Part shown: piece by piece, positions 23,393-34,326 of the stretch
Layout: each line of letters starts with the position of its first letter
Position numbering within the stretch: the first letter of the stretch is position 1
DNA from: Lycorma delicatula
Lineage: Eukaryota; Arthropoda; Insecta; Hemiptera; Fulgoridae
NCBI RefSeq assembly: GCF_047948215.1
Contig: NC_134460.1
Location: forward strand, 122,959,324-123,023,323
Reading direction: 5' to 3'
DNA length: 64,000 nt
Position numbers and translations under genes: made by a program
The notes under the pieces: generated by a model
Databases searched by the model: none
The model's input: the letters and a program-made list of their open reading frames with translations, nothing else
Told to the model about the DNA's origin: nothing

Positions 23393-24054
23393 AAATCTGA
23401 TGAGGACACTACAGAACTTGTACGCCTATTACGTTACATATATACATTTTTTTTTTACAAAAAAAAAGTACATAACATTTTATTTCATTAATAACTTCTG
23501 ATATTTTTCATATTTTTTATTGTTATTATTGAAATATTTATTGCAAAACGTTTTTACAATCAGAGGTTAATAAATTAATAAATCAATAAATTTAAATTAA
23601 AAAAATGAAGTTAAAAAAAGGAGATGAAGTCTGATTCGAACCGATTTTATAAGATCCAAATATTTCATTAATTAAAATGTCATTTGGCTATAACTCTGGA
23701 ACTAAAGTAAATAAGTACCACTTACGATACATCGTTGAAAATCTCTCAATGAGGGCTTATTACCGCAGTTAAAAAAATACCAAAATCAACATTTTTTGGG
23801 GATTTTTTGGTCCAGTTGATTGCAATCAAAAGGGGGAGGAGCACAACTAGATATTACAACAGTGCTAAATCAAAAATTTCAATATCCTATGGCGTTTTTG
23901 AGCTATGCGAGATACGTACGTACTTACAGACGTCACGCCGAAACTAGTCAAAATGTATTCAGGGTAGGTCGAAATGAATATTTCCATTGAAATATGAAAA
24001 CCAAAATTTTTCGCGATTACAATATTTCCTTTACTTCGTACAAGGAAGTAAAAA
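23393..24054 (-). mobile_element. R700 repeat, copy c
   Basis: Full-length inverted copy, from the hairpin end (ATCTGATGAGGACAC) through GAGGTTAATAAATTAATAAA, the AAAATGTCATTTGGCTATAA block and ACAACTAGATATTACAACAG to TTACTTCGTACAAGGAAGTA at the other end. Confidence 0.85.
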
Positions 24055-26054
24055 GGAAATTCCTAACATCAAAGAAAATTTGATCTAGATATAAATTTTA
24101 TTGTAATGTATCGGAACTTAATCTAAATGAATTCAGTAAAAAAAAATCTTGAGAATTTTAATATTTAGGAATAAAAAACGAAGATTTTATGAAATTGTAA
24201 ATTTCCAAAGATTAATTTTATTTCATGTTCTGGAGTTTAAATTATAATAATGAATACTTTTACCTTCGAAAATAAAAAATGGGATGTATCTAAAAAGAAA
24301 AAAAAAAAAAAAATAAGTAACGGGTTGTCCATTAACAGGTATCTGAGAATTTCGCAGGGTTTTTAATCATACATAGCGATTTTATAATTAGCAGCTGTTA
24401 AATAAGAATAATAAAATTTTATTTAATAGCAACACGAAGTAAAAATGAATATACTATCCAACAACAGAAAACATTTGTGAAATTTCACTTCAAATATGAA
24501 AAACATTTTACAGGAATAGTTTATAATTTCTTGATGTTTTTCTATCGTAATAAAGCAACGTCTCGTCCAGCTAATGTAAAATTATTTCTAAATTTAAAAA
24601 AAAAGGCTAATTTATTAATGTGTTTTTATTATTTATTTCTAGCATGAACCTTACGACTTAGAGGCAAATTTAGCCCAAGTGAGTTCCAACTTTGAATCAG
24701 GAGCTGGTTAAACAGTTTATGCATCACGTAACGGGTGATGTCAACCTTTATATTAATATTCGATAAAACATTTATCGATTCGTAACATGAATTAATAATG
24801 TACACTACCATAGAACACTTTATTATTTTATGAAAAGGAGAGTTGCATGGAGGGTAATATGTGTGGGAGGAAGGTGTAACTTATTTAAAATGGAGTTGAA
24901 AAAATTCGTAGCGGTGAAAGACTTGTTTCTTAGTTTACACTTAAGGAAATATAATAAAAATAATCTGAAAATACAAACTACAAACTATAGATGCGATGGA
25001 AGTTTGCTGAAAAAAAATAAAAAATGCTATGAACTTATTTTTAAAATTAACTAAATTTGGCCAGAATAATTTTAATTATTTTTACCATGTAAAAATAGAA
25101 TAAAATTGTTCTTTTTTTAAAATAATCAACTTAAAAGTAAACAGGTTTATATAGATTATTTTGACGCTAATCGTAGGTAATGTTTAGGCATTTTGAATAT
25201 TTTAAAAGTAATTTACAATAAGTATTATTTTCTCCTTTTAGGTAAATTATTAAGATTCCATTATTATCAACAACATTTTCGTTATCATTAACAGCATTTA
25301 CATTAACAAAATACTGAATTACTTGGAATAAAAAACGGCAGTGGATTATTGAGATAAAAATTAAAACAATTTTACTTTGATAACTAGATTCAATCCCTGC
25401 CGGGTTTTAGCGGTAAAAAAATATGGTACTCCCCTTAATAACTTGTCAACAGTTAAGCAAAGAAAAATTAATAAAATTTAGCAAATTCTCGTACATAAAA
25501 CGAACTGGTTTTCAATATGATACACAACAATCCCAAAACACTCGTAGAGGGTAATTAAAAAAGTTTAAATGAAAAGAGTAGAGTTGTGATAAATACTTTT
25601 AAAGAGCATTGAAAAATAAAAAAATATGACATAAAAAGCTTCGGATTTCGATAAGTCTAATCAAAATAACAGCCGTAATTTAGTTTTTACAGCTATTTTC
25701 AAAAGCAGCTTTCATTAAATTCTAAATACTGGCCTTATTTCGAAAATGGAGCGTTTTGAGGTAAAACATCTGCTAAAAATGATATTTTATTTTTTATAGT
25801 TTCATGTTTAGCAGTTATTTAACAGATCACCTCTGAAAGTAAGAGGAAAAAAATGAATGCTCGCCATTATAGTTTGGATTAACGAATGAAGGTTTTAGAT
25901 AACATTTTTTTTCAATGCCTTTTAAATGGTTCGTCATAACTTTTTAATTTCCATTTAAGATTTTATCCTCTTGAGTTATGGCAATCAATTTAATATTTAT
26001 ACATTTAACTACAGAAAAATTATTTAAAGGTCATCATAAGTTATTTACATTCTA
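24055..26054. other. AT-rich DNA without supported gene
   Basis: Small open frames (24,629-24,811 minus; 24,830-25,054 plus) show no recognisable domain. A B-box-like GATTCAATCCCTGCCGGG at 25,389-25,406 may be the edge of a decayed SINE. Confidence 0.45.
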
Positions 26055-27108
26055 TACATATATGTATATTAACATGAAAGACCGATATTTGGGAAATGTC
26101 GATATTCTCCGGTGAATGTCGACACATACGAGATACATCGGTGAAAGACCGAAATATTTGCTTATTCGGACCTTCACCTGTACATTCCAACAAACACAGG
26201 TAAGTTCTGGTGGAGCCGATCTCCGTGGGGCGAATAGTAGCGTCTCGGCCTTTCATGCGGAGGTCCCGGGTTCGAATCCCGGTCAGACATGGCATTTTCA
26301 CTCACTACTTGTCATTCATCTAATCCTGTGAAGCAAAACCTAACGGGGCTCCCGGAGATTAAAAAAAAAGTAATCTCTGGTGGAGGTCGAAACGGTAACT
26401 AGAATTTAAAAAAAAAAACACCCATAGCAATCTTTAAGGTAAATAGATTACGAGAAACCCTCGTAAAAGAATTGCTATTAAATTTAAGACAAACCTAATC
26501 TACGCTCGCTTCGCTTGTTAACCTCGTCTAATTAACGTTAAATATGAAAATTATATTTGTTATTATCCAATATTGGAGACGATTAATCAAATTCATCGCA
26601 TTTATAAAATAGTTTAATCAAATTTTCAGCATTTTATAAACTGAAAGGGCCAATCAGGATATGGAAATGGAAAAACAGTAACGATACAAATAAATAGTCA
26701 GATAGTTTGCCCTTTGTTCTATTTTTTTATAAAAATATTCCATTTTTATAAATTATATTTTTAACATTTACCATCAGTGTATGCCGAATCAGTGTTGGAG
26801 AATAACATATATAATTTGTATATTTAAAATTAATTAGACGAGATTAGCAAGTGAAGCGAACGTAGGTTAAGTTAGTCTTAAATTAAAACTTCCTTTTATT
26901 AAGAGGGGTTCTCGTAATCTATTAATGTTGTGTTTTTTTAAAACAGAGCTTACCTGCATTTGTCGATATTTACCGGTAAAGGTCCGACTGTATATTAATA
27001 TATGGAAATATTTTGGTGTTTCATTGACGTATTTGGTACAAGTTGACATTCACCGGAAAATGACATTCTCTAATTTCGGACTTTCACGTTAACATTTTAT
27101 ATATGTAT
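26055..27108. mobile_element. Fold-back element FB-2 (arms of about 320 bp)
   Basis: The left arm (26,055-26,580) and right arm (26,790-27,108) are reverse complements: CATGAAAGACCGATATTTGG vs its partner near 27,080, CTCCGGTGAATGTCGACA vs the partner near 27,050, ACAGGTAAG, TAGATTACGAGAA, CTACGCTCGCTTCGCTTG and CTCGTCTAATTAA all have inverted counterparts. The spacer is about 210 bp. The left arm also carries about 195 bp of SINE-2 that the right arm lacks. The inner motif (CTACGCTCGCTTCGCT...GTTAACC) is shared with FB-3 at 38.2 kb. Confidence 0.85.
26210..26405 (+). mobile_element. SINE-2 (tRNA-derived) inserted in the left arm of FB-2
   Basis: tRNA-like head: GTGGGGCGAATAGTAGCG (A-box region), a CTTTCAT loop compatible with a tRNA-Glu-like anticodon arm, and GGTTCGAATCCCGG (perfect B box), then an unrelated 3' part ending in A-rich runs. 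A TCTGGTGGAG direct repeat at 26,206-26,215 and 26,376-26,385 may be the target duplication. The aminoacyl stem does not close, so this is not a working tRNA gene. Confidence 0.8.
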
Positions 27109-28370
27109 GTGTGTGTGTATATACGTATATATAATATTTAATATAATAATTTTCGATTTACAATATCTACCTCACTCTTAAGTAAAAATGATGTAATTTG
27201 AGTTGTTTTGTTTGAGATTAATGATGTTAACTGTACAGCCAGTTTATATAGTTAACAGAATGATGACAATACTTGTAGGGCTAAACATCATCTGGATTTT
27301 AGTATTTTTGGCATGCTAATGTTCAATAAAATACTCACCTCACTAAAAAAGTAGTGGGAAACCATCCTATTTTTCAATTTTCTTAAATAAGCCTTGCCTA
27401 GTAGTCTTATTTTTTTGTTAGGATGCCACTTTTAAAAGTGACGTAGGCCATTCTAACAAAATTTCAGGTTTTCTACAACTATTGCAGTTATGACCCTTAA
27501 CATAATTTCAATTAGATTCAACGTCGTTCATAGTTCTGTACTTGAATGAGAACCATATTTATAAAGTAAATGTAAGTATGATGTTTATCTAGGGGAAATT
27601 GTATATGTGCTAACTAAGATGAAGAAGAATTTTTTAAAGAGATATAGCCGTAAAATAATAATACTTTATATCCCATTATTTAAATAAAATATTGATCAAT
27701 TTTGTTTTTGTAAAATTATGCTAAAATATCCTACATTAAAGACAAAGCCGGAAAGTCTAATGTTCTTCCCTTAAACATTAAAATTTTGTTACCGTTAAAG
27801 TGAAGTTTTATGTCCCGACTAGTCTGATAGTCGCCTTCAAAATATTGCCAATGAAACCGGAATGACTGTATCCTACAAAAGGGAGAGAAAAGAAAGGGAA
27901 CGAGTGACAGAGTAAAATAGACTACTTCAGACGATTACGTTCAGCTCTGTAACCTTACCCTAATGTATTCTGTCTAGTATGATCATCGATAAATTATTAA
28001 ATGGAGCCTATAGTTATTTCCAAATGGCATGAAAGCACCTTTTACTTTTTCATATACTATTTATTAAAAAAGATTGAACGTAGAATGATTATTACCTTTA
28101 TCAGTGAAATTATAGGAAAATATATTGGCAGGAAAATATGTTTGCAGCAATGATTTTAGTTTCAAAACATTTGTTCTTCTATCTACTATGTAAAAAGGAG
28201 TGGGGATAACTTCTTACTATTTGGATATTATTACAATTATCTTCATCAAGATAATTAACCATGATTAAAATTCTATTGCAATATTATATTAAAATCAATA
28301 AATTAAAAATGTAGTCCTATCCTACTAAAGGGCATTTGTACGTGTTTCTGTCTGACTGTGAGTGTGTGTG
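27109..28370. other. AT-rich DNA
   Basis: No supported gene. A moderately GC-richer, purine-rich stretch at about 27,855-27,950 could be a remnant of an exon or repeat but has no recognisable frame. Confidence 0.4.
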
Positions 28371-28508
28371 TTCTCTACCAGTTAGTTAAACATTTTTGTT
28401 TATTTGGTAATTAACAAATGTATTTTATTTCAAATCTTAAAAAAGTATATTTTTCAGGAAAAGTTTTCTTGGTTTATTCCGTTTTTCTTAAAACCTAAGT
28501 GAAATAGC
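28371..28508 (+). repeat. ~138 bp direct repeat, unit 1
   Basis: Matches 28,736-28,875 almost base for base at the 3' side (AAGTTTTCTTGGTTTATTCC, TTTTCTTAAAACCTAAGTG, AAATAGC) and well at the 5' side. The two units bracket the LINE fragment below. Confidence 0.85.
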
Positions 28509-28700
28509 TTTCTACCTGTCCTTCCAATATTAAAGCGACTATTCCAGGATGCCTTAGTATGTGGCCTACAAGTCTGTCTCTTCTTTTAACTATATTTTTC
28601 CAATTGCTTCTTTCTTCATCGATTTGCCGCAACACCTCTTCATTTGTCACTTTATCCATCCATCTGATTTTTAACATTCTCCTATAGCAGCACATTTCAA
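28509..28700 (-). pseudogene. RTE-like LINE C-terminal fragment
   Basis: Minus strand, one frame: 'CCYRRMLKIRWMDKVTNEEV' then 'LRQIDEERSNWKNIVKRRDR', 'LVGHILRHPGIVALILEGQV'. This is the conserved tail of endonuclease/reverse transcriptase polyproteins of RTE-type and related non-LTR elements (YRRMLRIxWxxxxTNEEVL...RRxxxxGHILR...LxxxILEGxxEG). No RT motifs remain. A partly overlapping inverted copy is at 31,618-31,845. Confidence 0.8.
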
Positions 28701-28735
28701 AAGTGAAAATTTATTTAAATTATTTCAAATTTAAA

Positions 28736-28875
28736 TTCTCTACTAGTTAATTAAAAATTTTTGTTTATTTGGAAATTAAAAAAAAATTATTTTATTTCAA
28801 ACCTTAATAAAGTATATTTTCCGAGAAAAAGTTTTCTTGGTTTATTCCGTTTTTCTTAAAACCTAAGTGAAATAG
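28736..28875 (+). repeat. ~138 bp direct repeat, unit 2
   Basis: Second unit of the pair flanking the RTE-like fragment. The inverted fragment on the right side of the palindrome has no such repeat next to it. Confidence 0.85.
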
Positions 28876-28989
28876 CGGTCTGGGACCACTTTTATTAATT
28901 TTTTTTTAGAAAAAACCCATAAGAGAGCACTCAGCTTACCCCTCGATTTATACTCCTAGAATTATAATACAGTTTAAGTTCACAGAGGG

Positions 28990-29265
28990 AGCTAAGTATT
29001 TCGTGAGCCGAAACTCGTTAACGAACCATTCTCTGACTTGTTTATGTGAATTTTTTTTTTCCCTTTTTTGCTCTCTATCCGGCGAACAATATTTTTTGTA
29101 GCTTTCCGTATTTCGGTTTGTTTTGTGTTAGTTACACCGCATTTAGAATCTAACACTTCACTTGTGTTACACTTAAGCTGATACATTGATGAATTCAAGT
29201 GGCCCAATATCCAGAGTAGTCCAGAGGGGTGTTAAGTTAGATTATCTTGGAGGCCAGTTGATAAT
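28990..29265 (-). pseudogene. DDE transposase fossil, third Asp block to C-terminus (left arm)
   Basis: Minus strand. 29,215-29,255 reads 'WPPR*SNLTPL' (the WPPRSPDLTPLD block with a stop), then 'GHLNSSMYQLKCNTSEVLDS', 'KCGVTNTKQTEIRKATKNIV' and 'RRIESKKG', the C-terminal region of a mariner-like transposase of the group seen at 12.2 kb. Its inverted partner is 31,320-31,577. Confidence 0.7.
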
Positions 29266-29284
29266 TTTAAAATTTGTAAGTTAA

Positions 29285-29400
29285 TGAGTTATTGATAAGT
29301 TATTTTACGCCAAACATAAAATAGTATGTTTTTCGATCCCAATCTTTTGACTAACTTCATATTTCTAGAAAACTACTTAAAATACAGTTCTGGAATATAT
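29285..29400 (-). repeat. Family N, part 2 (inverted)
   Basis: Complement of GGTAAAATACAAACGATTGG and the ACTGTATTTTTAGTAGTTTT block of the 10.2 kb copy. Part 1 of the same repeat lies 1.45 kb away at 30,850-30,925, so segment 29,410-30,850 may be an insertion into family N. Confidence 0.65.
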
Positions 29401-29436
29401 TTTATTCAATTTATCATATCACACAAACTTACTTTG

Positions 29437-29454
29437 TGTGTGTGTGTGTGTGTT
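29437..29454. repeat. (TG)n microsatellite
   Basis: Nine TG units at the outer edge of the palindrome arm. A longer TG run at 33,172-33,195 marks the other edge, but in the same, not inverted, orientation. Confidence 0.9.
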
Positions 29455-30451
29455 TGAACAAACAAAATTTACATTTTTATTTATATAGTTAATTTATATT
29501 TATGCATTGTTTAGACAGTTTCTAAGCAACTGTTATTTAATTTTTAATTCAGTTCTATTAGAATTTCTGATAGAATTACACGTATTGTATCTCTGCTGCT
29601 CGATTGATCGTATAAAAGCTACATCAAAAGAAATATATAGAAGAAAAATAAGAAAAAGTTCACAGATAAAGAGAGAATTGTAATAACACCAATAAAACCT
29701 AAAGGGGAATACCATCAACAAAAAGAAATCCTAATCGAAATTAAATAAACTCAAGAAAAACAAGAATAATTAAAGATAACAACAAAGAAATAGAATAAGG
29801 AATCATAATAAAAGGTATTTATATAAAAGTTAGATAACATCAAAAAAATAATAAGAGTAAACATGGTTGAACCATAACAATAATGGTGGGGTGGGATTAA
29901 GTGAGGTGGGGTGGTGGGCCCCCATCTCAATTTTTTGTTAGTTTTGAAGTGATTAAGATGAAGGATAAAACGAATTGCTTCGGTTATTATTAACTGATAT
30001 CGGCCAATTTCATAAAGTCTGAATAAAAATTTACAAAATGACCTATCTATAAACTATATATAATATACATTATAAGAAGAAAGAAGAAAGGAAATGTTAC
30101 CCATCTATTTTGGAAAAAGATTGATTCATCTCGTTTTTATAAATTATTAATACGATGTAAAAAGATATTACGGGACTATGTTACGAAGAAAATCATGGTT
30201 GGACTATCACTTCTTTGATATAAATATTTATAAACTATCATTCAAAGTGTATTAAAAAAAAAAACAGTTAATGTTAATTATAAACGACTCACAACTATTT
30301 CTGTAATTTCTTGTACAAAATTATATTAAATCTATGATGATGATATTAGTGTTTTCAAAATCATTAAAATATACCTAATAAATTTTTATTTTTGCTAATT
30401 TTAAAATAGTTATTTTATAAATATTTTAATATTAAACGACTAATTAAATAC

Positions 30452-30548
30452 AAAGTTATATAAGTACTTATAAAGTTATTTTATAAGTATATTTTATAAA
30501 GTTATAAAGTATTATTTATAAAGTTATAAAGTATATTTTATAAGTACT
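30452..30548. repeat. AT-rich tandem repeat in left arm
   Basis: Repeats of TATAAAGTTATAAAGTA / TTTTATAAGTA units. The matching site in the right arm (about 32,205-32,255) lacks them and has instead AGGCTTGAAGCCGTCAGGG, so the arms diverged here after duplication. Confidence 0.7.
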
Positions 30549-30910
30549 AGTTAAAAGCCTCAAGCACGTTTTTTCAGAAAAAGTAGATGTTTGGTAGAAA
30601 TGCCACAGATAAAAATATACACGATAAAATTATGAAAAAAATGTTTATTACTCAGTAACCTATGTAGTTTGTGGTGCTGCGATCCAAAATGGTGCTACAC
30701 CCTTGATTAATTATTTAACAAATAAAATTCTACAACAAAAAAAAATTACTGAATTTGTTGTTTTTTTGAAAAATATCCTTGCTATTTATATCTAATCTAT
30801 CTCTGCTTATAAAAACAAAAAAAAAATAATGGGAATGAAACTGGATTAATTTTACCAAAGACGCAGAATTCACGAAGAAATCATTCGCCAGCCGACACTC
30901 GTTAACAAAA

Positions 30911-30974
30911 GAATTCCCAAACCTGGGAATTCGCAGCACCTTTGGATGCTGCAAAATGGTGCAGCACCATTTTG
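30911..30974. repeat. Two adjacent perfect palindromes near the palindrome centre
   Basis: GAATTCCCA (30,911-30,919) pairs with TGGGAATTC (30,924-30,932); CAAAATGGTGC (30,952-30,962) pairs with GCACCATTTTG (30,964-30,974) around one base. Both can form hairpins. Confidence 0.85.
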
Positions 30975-31224
30975 GTGCTATAATATAATATAATATAATG
31001 TAATAATATATTATAATATAATATTATTATATTATAATATAATAATAATTATATTATTATTAACAGTTATATCTGTTAATTATCTCGGTTAATCAAGTAA
31101 GCAGAGATTCAATACGTGTAATTCTATCAGAAATTCTAATAGAACTCAATTAAAAATTAAATAACAGTTGCTTAGAAACTGTCTGAACAATGCATAAATA
31201 TAAATTATCTATATAAATAAAAAA

Positions 31225-31262
31225 CATATATATATATATAGATATATATATATATATATAAA
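31225..31262. repeat. (TA)n microsatellite, interrupted once
   Basis: TA run with a single GA interruption at 31,241, inside the right part of the composite palindrome. Confidence 0.9.
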
Positions 31263-31319
31263 TAAGTTACCTTATCAATAACTCATCAACTGACAAATTT
31301 TAATAATTATCAACTGGCC

Positions 31320-31577
31320 TCTAAAATAATCTATAATCTAACTTAACACCCCTCTGGACTACTCTGAATTGTGGGCCACTTGAATTCATCAATGTATCAG
31401 CTTAAGTGCAACATAAGTGAAGTGTTAGATTCTAAATGCGGTGTAACTAACAAAAAACAAACCGCAATACGAAAAGCTACAAAAAATATCGTTCGTCGGA
31501 TAGAATGCAAAAAAGGCAAAAAAAAAAAAAAAACAATTCACATTCACATAAACAAGTCAGAGAACGGTAAATTCTAG
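31320..31577 (+). pseudogene. DDE transposase fossil, C-terminal end (right arm)
   Basis: Plus-strand counterpart of 28,990-29,265: 'GHLNSSMYQLKCNISEVLDS', 'KCGVTNKKQTAIRKATKNIV', 'RRIECKKG'. A slightly different frameshift at an A run distinguishes the copies. Directly followed by the RTE-like fragment. Confidence 0.7.
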
Positions 31578-31617
31578 GGGTATAAATCGAGGGGTAAGTT
31601 GAGTAAGGTAAGCATTT

Positions 31618-31845
31618 GGAAAAAATAAAGTTAAAAGAAGAGACAGATTTACAGGCCACATACTAAGGCATCCTGGAATAGTCGCTTTAATATTGGAAGG
31701 ACAGGTAGAAGGAAAAAATTGTGTAGGCAGGCCACGTCTGGAATATGTAAAACAAATTGTTAGAGATGTAGTATGTAGGGGGTATACCGAAATGAAACAA
31801 CTAGCACTAGATAGGGAATCTTGGAGAGCTGCAATATATATATAT
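31618..31845 (+). pseudogene. RTE-like LINE C-terminal fragment (right arm)
   Basis: One open frame: 'KVKRRDRFTGHILRHPGIVA', 'LILEGQVEGKNCVGRPRLEY', 'VKQIVRDVVCRGYTEMKQLA', 'LDRESWRAA'. This is the end of the RTE-type polyprotein, and extends further toward the C-terminus than the left-arm fragment at 28.5 kb while lacking its N-terminal part. No catalytic domain. Confidence 0.8.
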
Positions 31846-31909
31846 GATATACCTATAGTATTATATACCTATAGTATTATAAACCTTTATATCATATAAA
31901 CATAGGTTA

Positions 31910-32000
31910 GGGAATTCTTTTGTTAAAGAGTGTCGGCTGGCGAATGATTTCTTCGTGAATTCTGCGTCATGGGTAAAATTAATCCAGTTTCATTCCTATT
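31910..32000 (+). repeat. Family N, part 1
   Basis: GTTAAAGAGTGTCGGCTGGC, GAATTCTGCGTC, GGGTAAAATTAATCCAG. Inverted partner of 30,850-30,925. Confidence 0.7.
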
Positions 32001-33171
32001 ATTTTTTTTTGTTTTTATAAACAGAGTTTTTATAACAAAGAACAAATTCACTATGTGTAGGACCATTTTGGATCGCAGCACTACAATCTACATAGGTTAC
32101 TGAGTAATTAAACTATTTTTCATAATTTTATCGTGTATATTGTTATTTATGTGGCATTTCTACCAAACTCTACTTTTTCTGAAAAACGTGCTTGAGGCTT
32201 TTAACTAGTACTTACAAAATAGGCTTGAAGCCGTCAGGGTTAAGTATAACTTTGTATTTAATTAGTCATTTAATATTAAGATATTTATAAAATAACTGTA
32301 ATTTGAAAAAAAAAAAATTATTACGTATATTTCAATGATTTTTAAAACATTAATATCATCATCATAGTTTTAATATAATTTTGTACAAGAAATTACAGAA
32401 ATAGTTAGTTAGTAGTCGTTTATAATCAACATTAACTGTTTTTTTTATTTTAATACACTTTGAATGATAGTTTATAAATATTTATATCAAAGAAGTGATA
32501 GTCCAACCATGATTTTCTTCGTAACATAGTCCCGTAATATCTTTTTACATCGTATTAATAATTTATAAAAACGAGATGAATCAATCTTTTTCCAAAATAG
32601 ATGGGTAACATTTCCTTTCTTCTTTCTTCTTATAATGTATATTATATATAGTTTATAGATGAAATTGGCCGATATCAGTTAATAATAACCGAAGCAATTC
32701 GTTTTATCCTTCATCTTAATCACTTCAAAACTAACAAAAAATTGAGATGGGGGCCCACCACCCCACCTCACTTAATCCCACCCCACCATTATTGTTATGG
32801 TTCAACCATGTTTACTCTTAATATTTTTTTAAGTTATCTAACTTTTATATAAATACCTTTTATTATTATTCCTTATTCTATTTCTTTGTTGTTATCTTTA
32901 ATTATGCTTGTTTTTCTTGAGTTTATTTAATTTCGATTAGGATTTCTTTTTGTTGATGGTATTCCCCTTTACTTTAAATTGCAGTGGTTTTTTTGGTGTT
33001 ATTTCAATTCTTTTTTTCTTCTATATATTTCTTTTGATGTAGCTTTTATATGAACTCAATCGAGCAGCAGAGATTCAATAGTGTAATTCTATCAGAAATT
33101 CTAATAGAACTGAATTAAAAAATAAATAGCAGTTGCTTAGAAACTGTCTAAACAATGCATAAATATTAATG

Positions 33172-33195
33172 TGTGTGTGTGTGTGTGTGTGTGTA
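33172..33195. repeat. (TG)n microsatellite
   Basis: Twelve TG units at the right edge of the composite palindrome, followed by unrelated sequence with repeated ACCGATC. Confidence 0.9.
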
Positions 33196-33299
33196 CCGAT
33201 CTTAGCACCGGAATGTACCGATCACTAGCGGAAAAACCCGATTCTTTAGTACATGTCGCGTGGTAATCAGGTGTGTACTTTTTGTATTATTATACAGTA

Positions 33300-33329
33300 C
33301 AAGTAATAAATATATATATTTATTACTTG
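33300..33329. repeat. Perfect 30-base palindrome
   Basis: CAAGTAATAAATATA followed immediately by its exact reverse complement, no loop. Seen directly. Confidence 0.95.
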
Positions 33330-33601
33330 CACTTGTAGATATTTTTTATACTCATAATATATATTTTATATCTGTAATATATATTTATTTCTTTAGTATA
33401 CGCAAAATATATATTAAAATATATTTTTTTTAATATTTGATAATTTTTCTTCATAAAATAATGAACTATAACCAAAAAGAAATTACTTAAATTAACCATG
33501 AATCAACTGGAAAACTGTTTCTTCTGACCATATTTCATCATCCTTTTCTGTTTTCATTTAATTTTCATATTCATTATTCATCGAGTATTCATTTTGGTTT
33601 T

Positions 33602-34326
33602 AAAAAATCAGATGTGGGCACCTCATCACTTCCTTATACGCCTATTAAATTACATATTCAAACATTTTTAAAATTAGAAGTACATAGAATTTTATTTAAT
33701 TAATAACTTCTAATATTTTTTTCTTATTTTTTAAAATTATTATTGAATTATTATTTATTGTAAACGTTTTTTGCAATCAGAGGTTAATAATTATTAAGAA
33801 ATCAACATATATAAACTAAAAAAAAGTAAAAAAAAAGGAGATGAAATCTGATTTGAACTGATGTGCCTTCCCCTTCTAAGATCCTAATATTGCTTTAATT
33901 AAAATTTCATTTGGCTATAACTCAGGAACCAATGAAAATAAGTACCAATTATGATATATCGTTGAAAATCTCTATGAGGGCTTACTACTGCAGTTAAGAA
34001 AAAGTCCAAAATCCTAATTTGTTTGGAAAAACAAATTTATTTGGATTTTCATATTTTTTTTGGACACTTTTGGTTTAGTCGATTGCAATCAAAACGGGAG
34101 TTGCACAACTAGATCTTACAAACAGTCCTAAATTCAAAATTTCAACATCCTACGGCTAATTGTTTTTAAGTTATGCGAGTCATACGTACGTATGTACAGA
34201 GGTCACGTCGAAACTAGTCAAAATAGGTTCAAGGATGGTCAAAATGGATATTTCCGTTGAAATTTGAAAACCAAAATATTTCGCGATCACAATATTTCCT
34301 TTACTTCTTACAAGAAAGTAAAAAGG
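33602..34326 (-). mobile_element. R700 repeat, copy d
   Basis: Full-length inverted copy with the hairpin end at 33,606 (AATCAGATGTGGGCACCTCA), central TTTGGCTATAACTCAGGAAC and ACTAGATCTTACAAACAGTC blocks, and the TACTTCTTACAAGAAAGTAA end at 34,322, where the arm has mutated from the CGTACAAGGAAG form. Confidence 0.85.

Larger units (their letters stand above)
28400..33195. repeat. Composite inverted repeat (palindrome) of about 4.7 kb
   Basis: Two sets of inverted homology. Outer: 29,500-30,930 is the reverse complement of 31,915-33,165 (anchors: TGGTGGGGTGGGATTAAG at 29,884 vs complement at 32,767; GGGCCCCCATCTCAA-type block; ACGGGACTATGTTACGAAG; CCAGCCGACACTCGTTAAC vs GTTAAAGAGTGTCGGCTGG). 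Inner: 28,540-29,270 (with indels) is the reverse complement of 31,315-31,720. In addition 31,105-31,215 repeats the 29,500-29,605 end, so the right side holds that segment twice. The centre is an AT-only stretch around 30,985-31,075. Confidence 0.85.

Noticed and set aside
26225..26300. Functional tRNA gene
   Set aside because: A and B boxes are good, but the aminoacyl stem does not pair and a SINE tail follows; the same head recurs at 48.4 kb with another tail.
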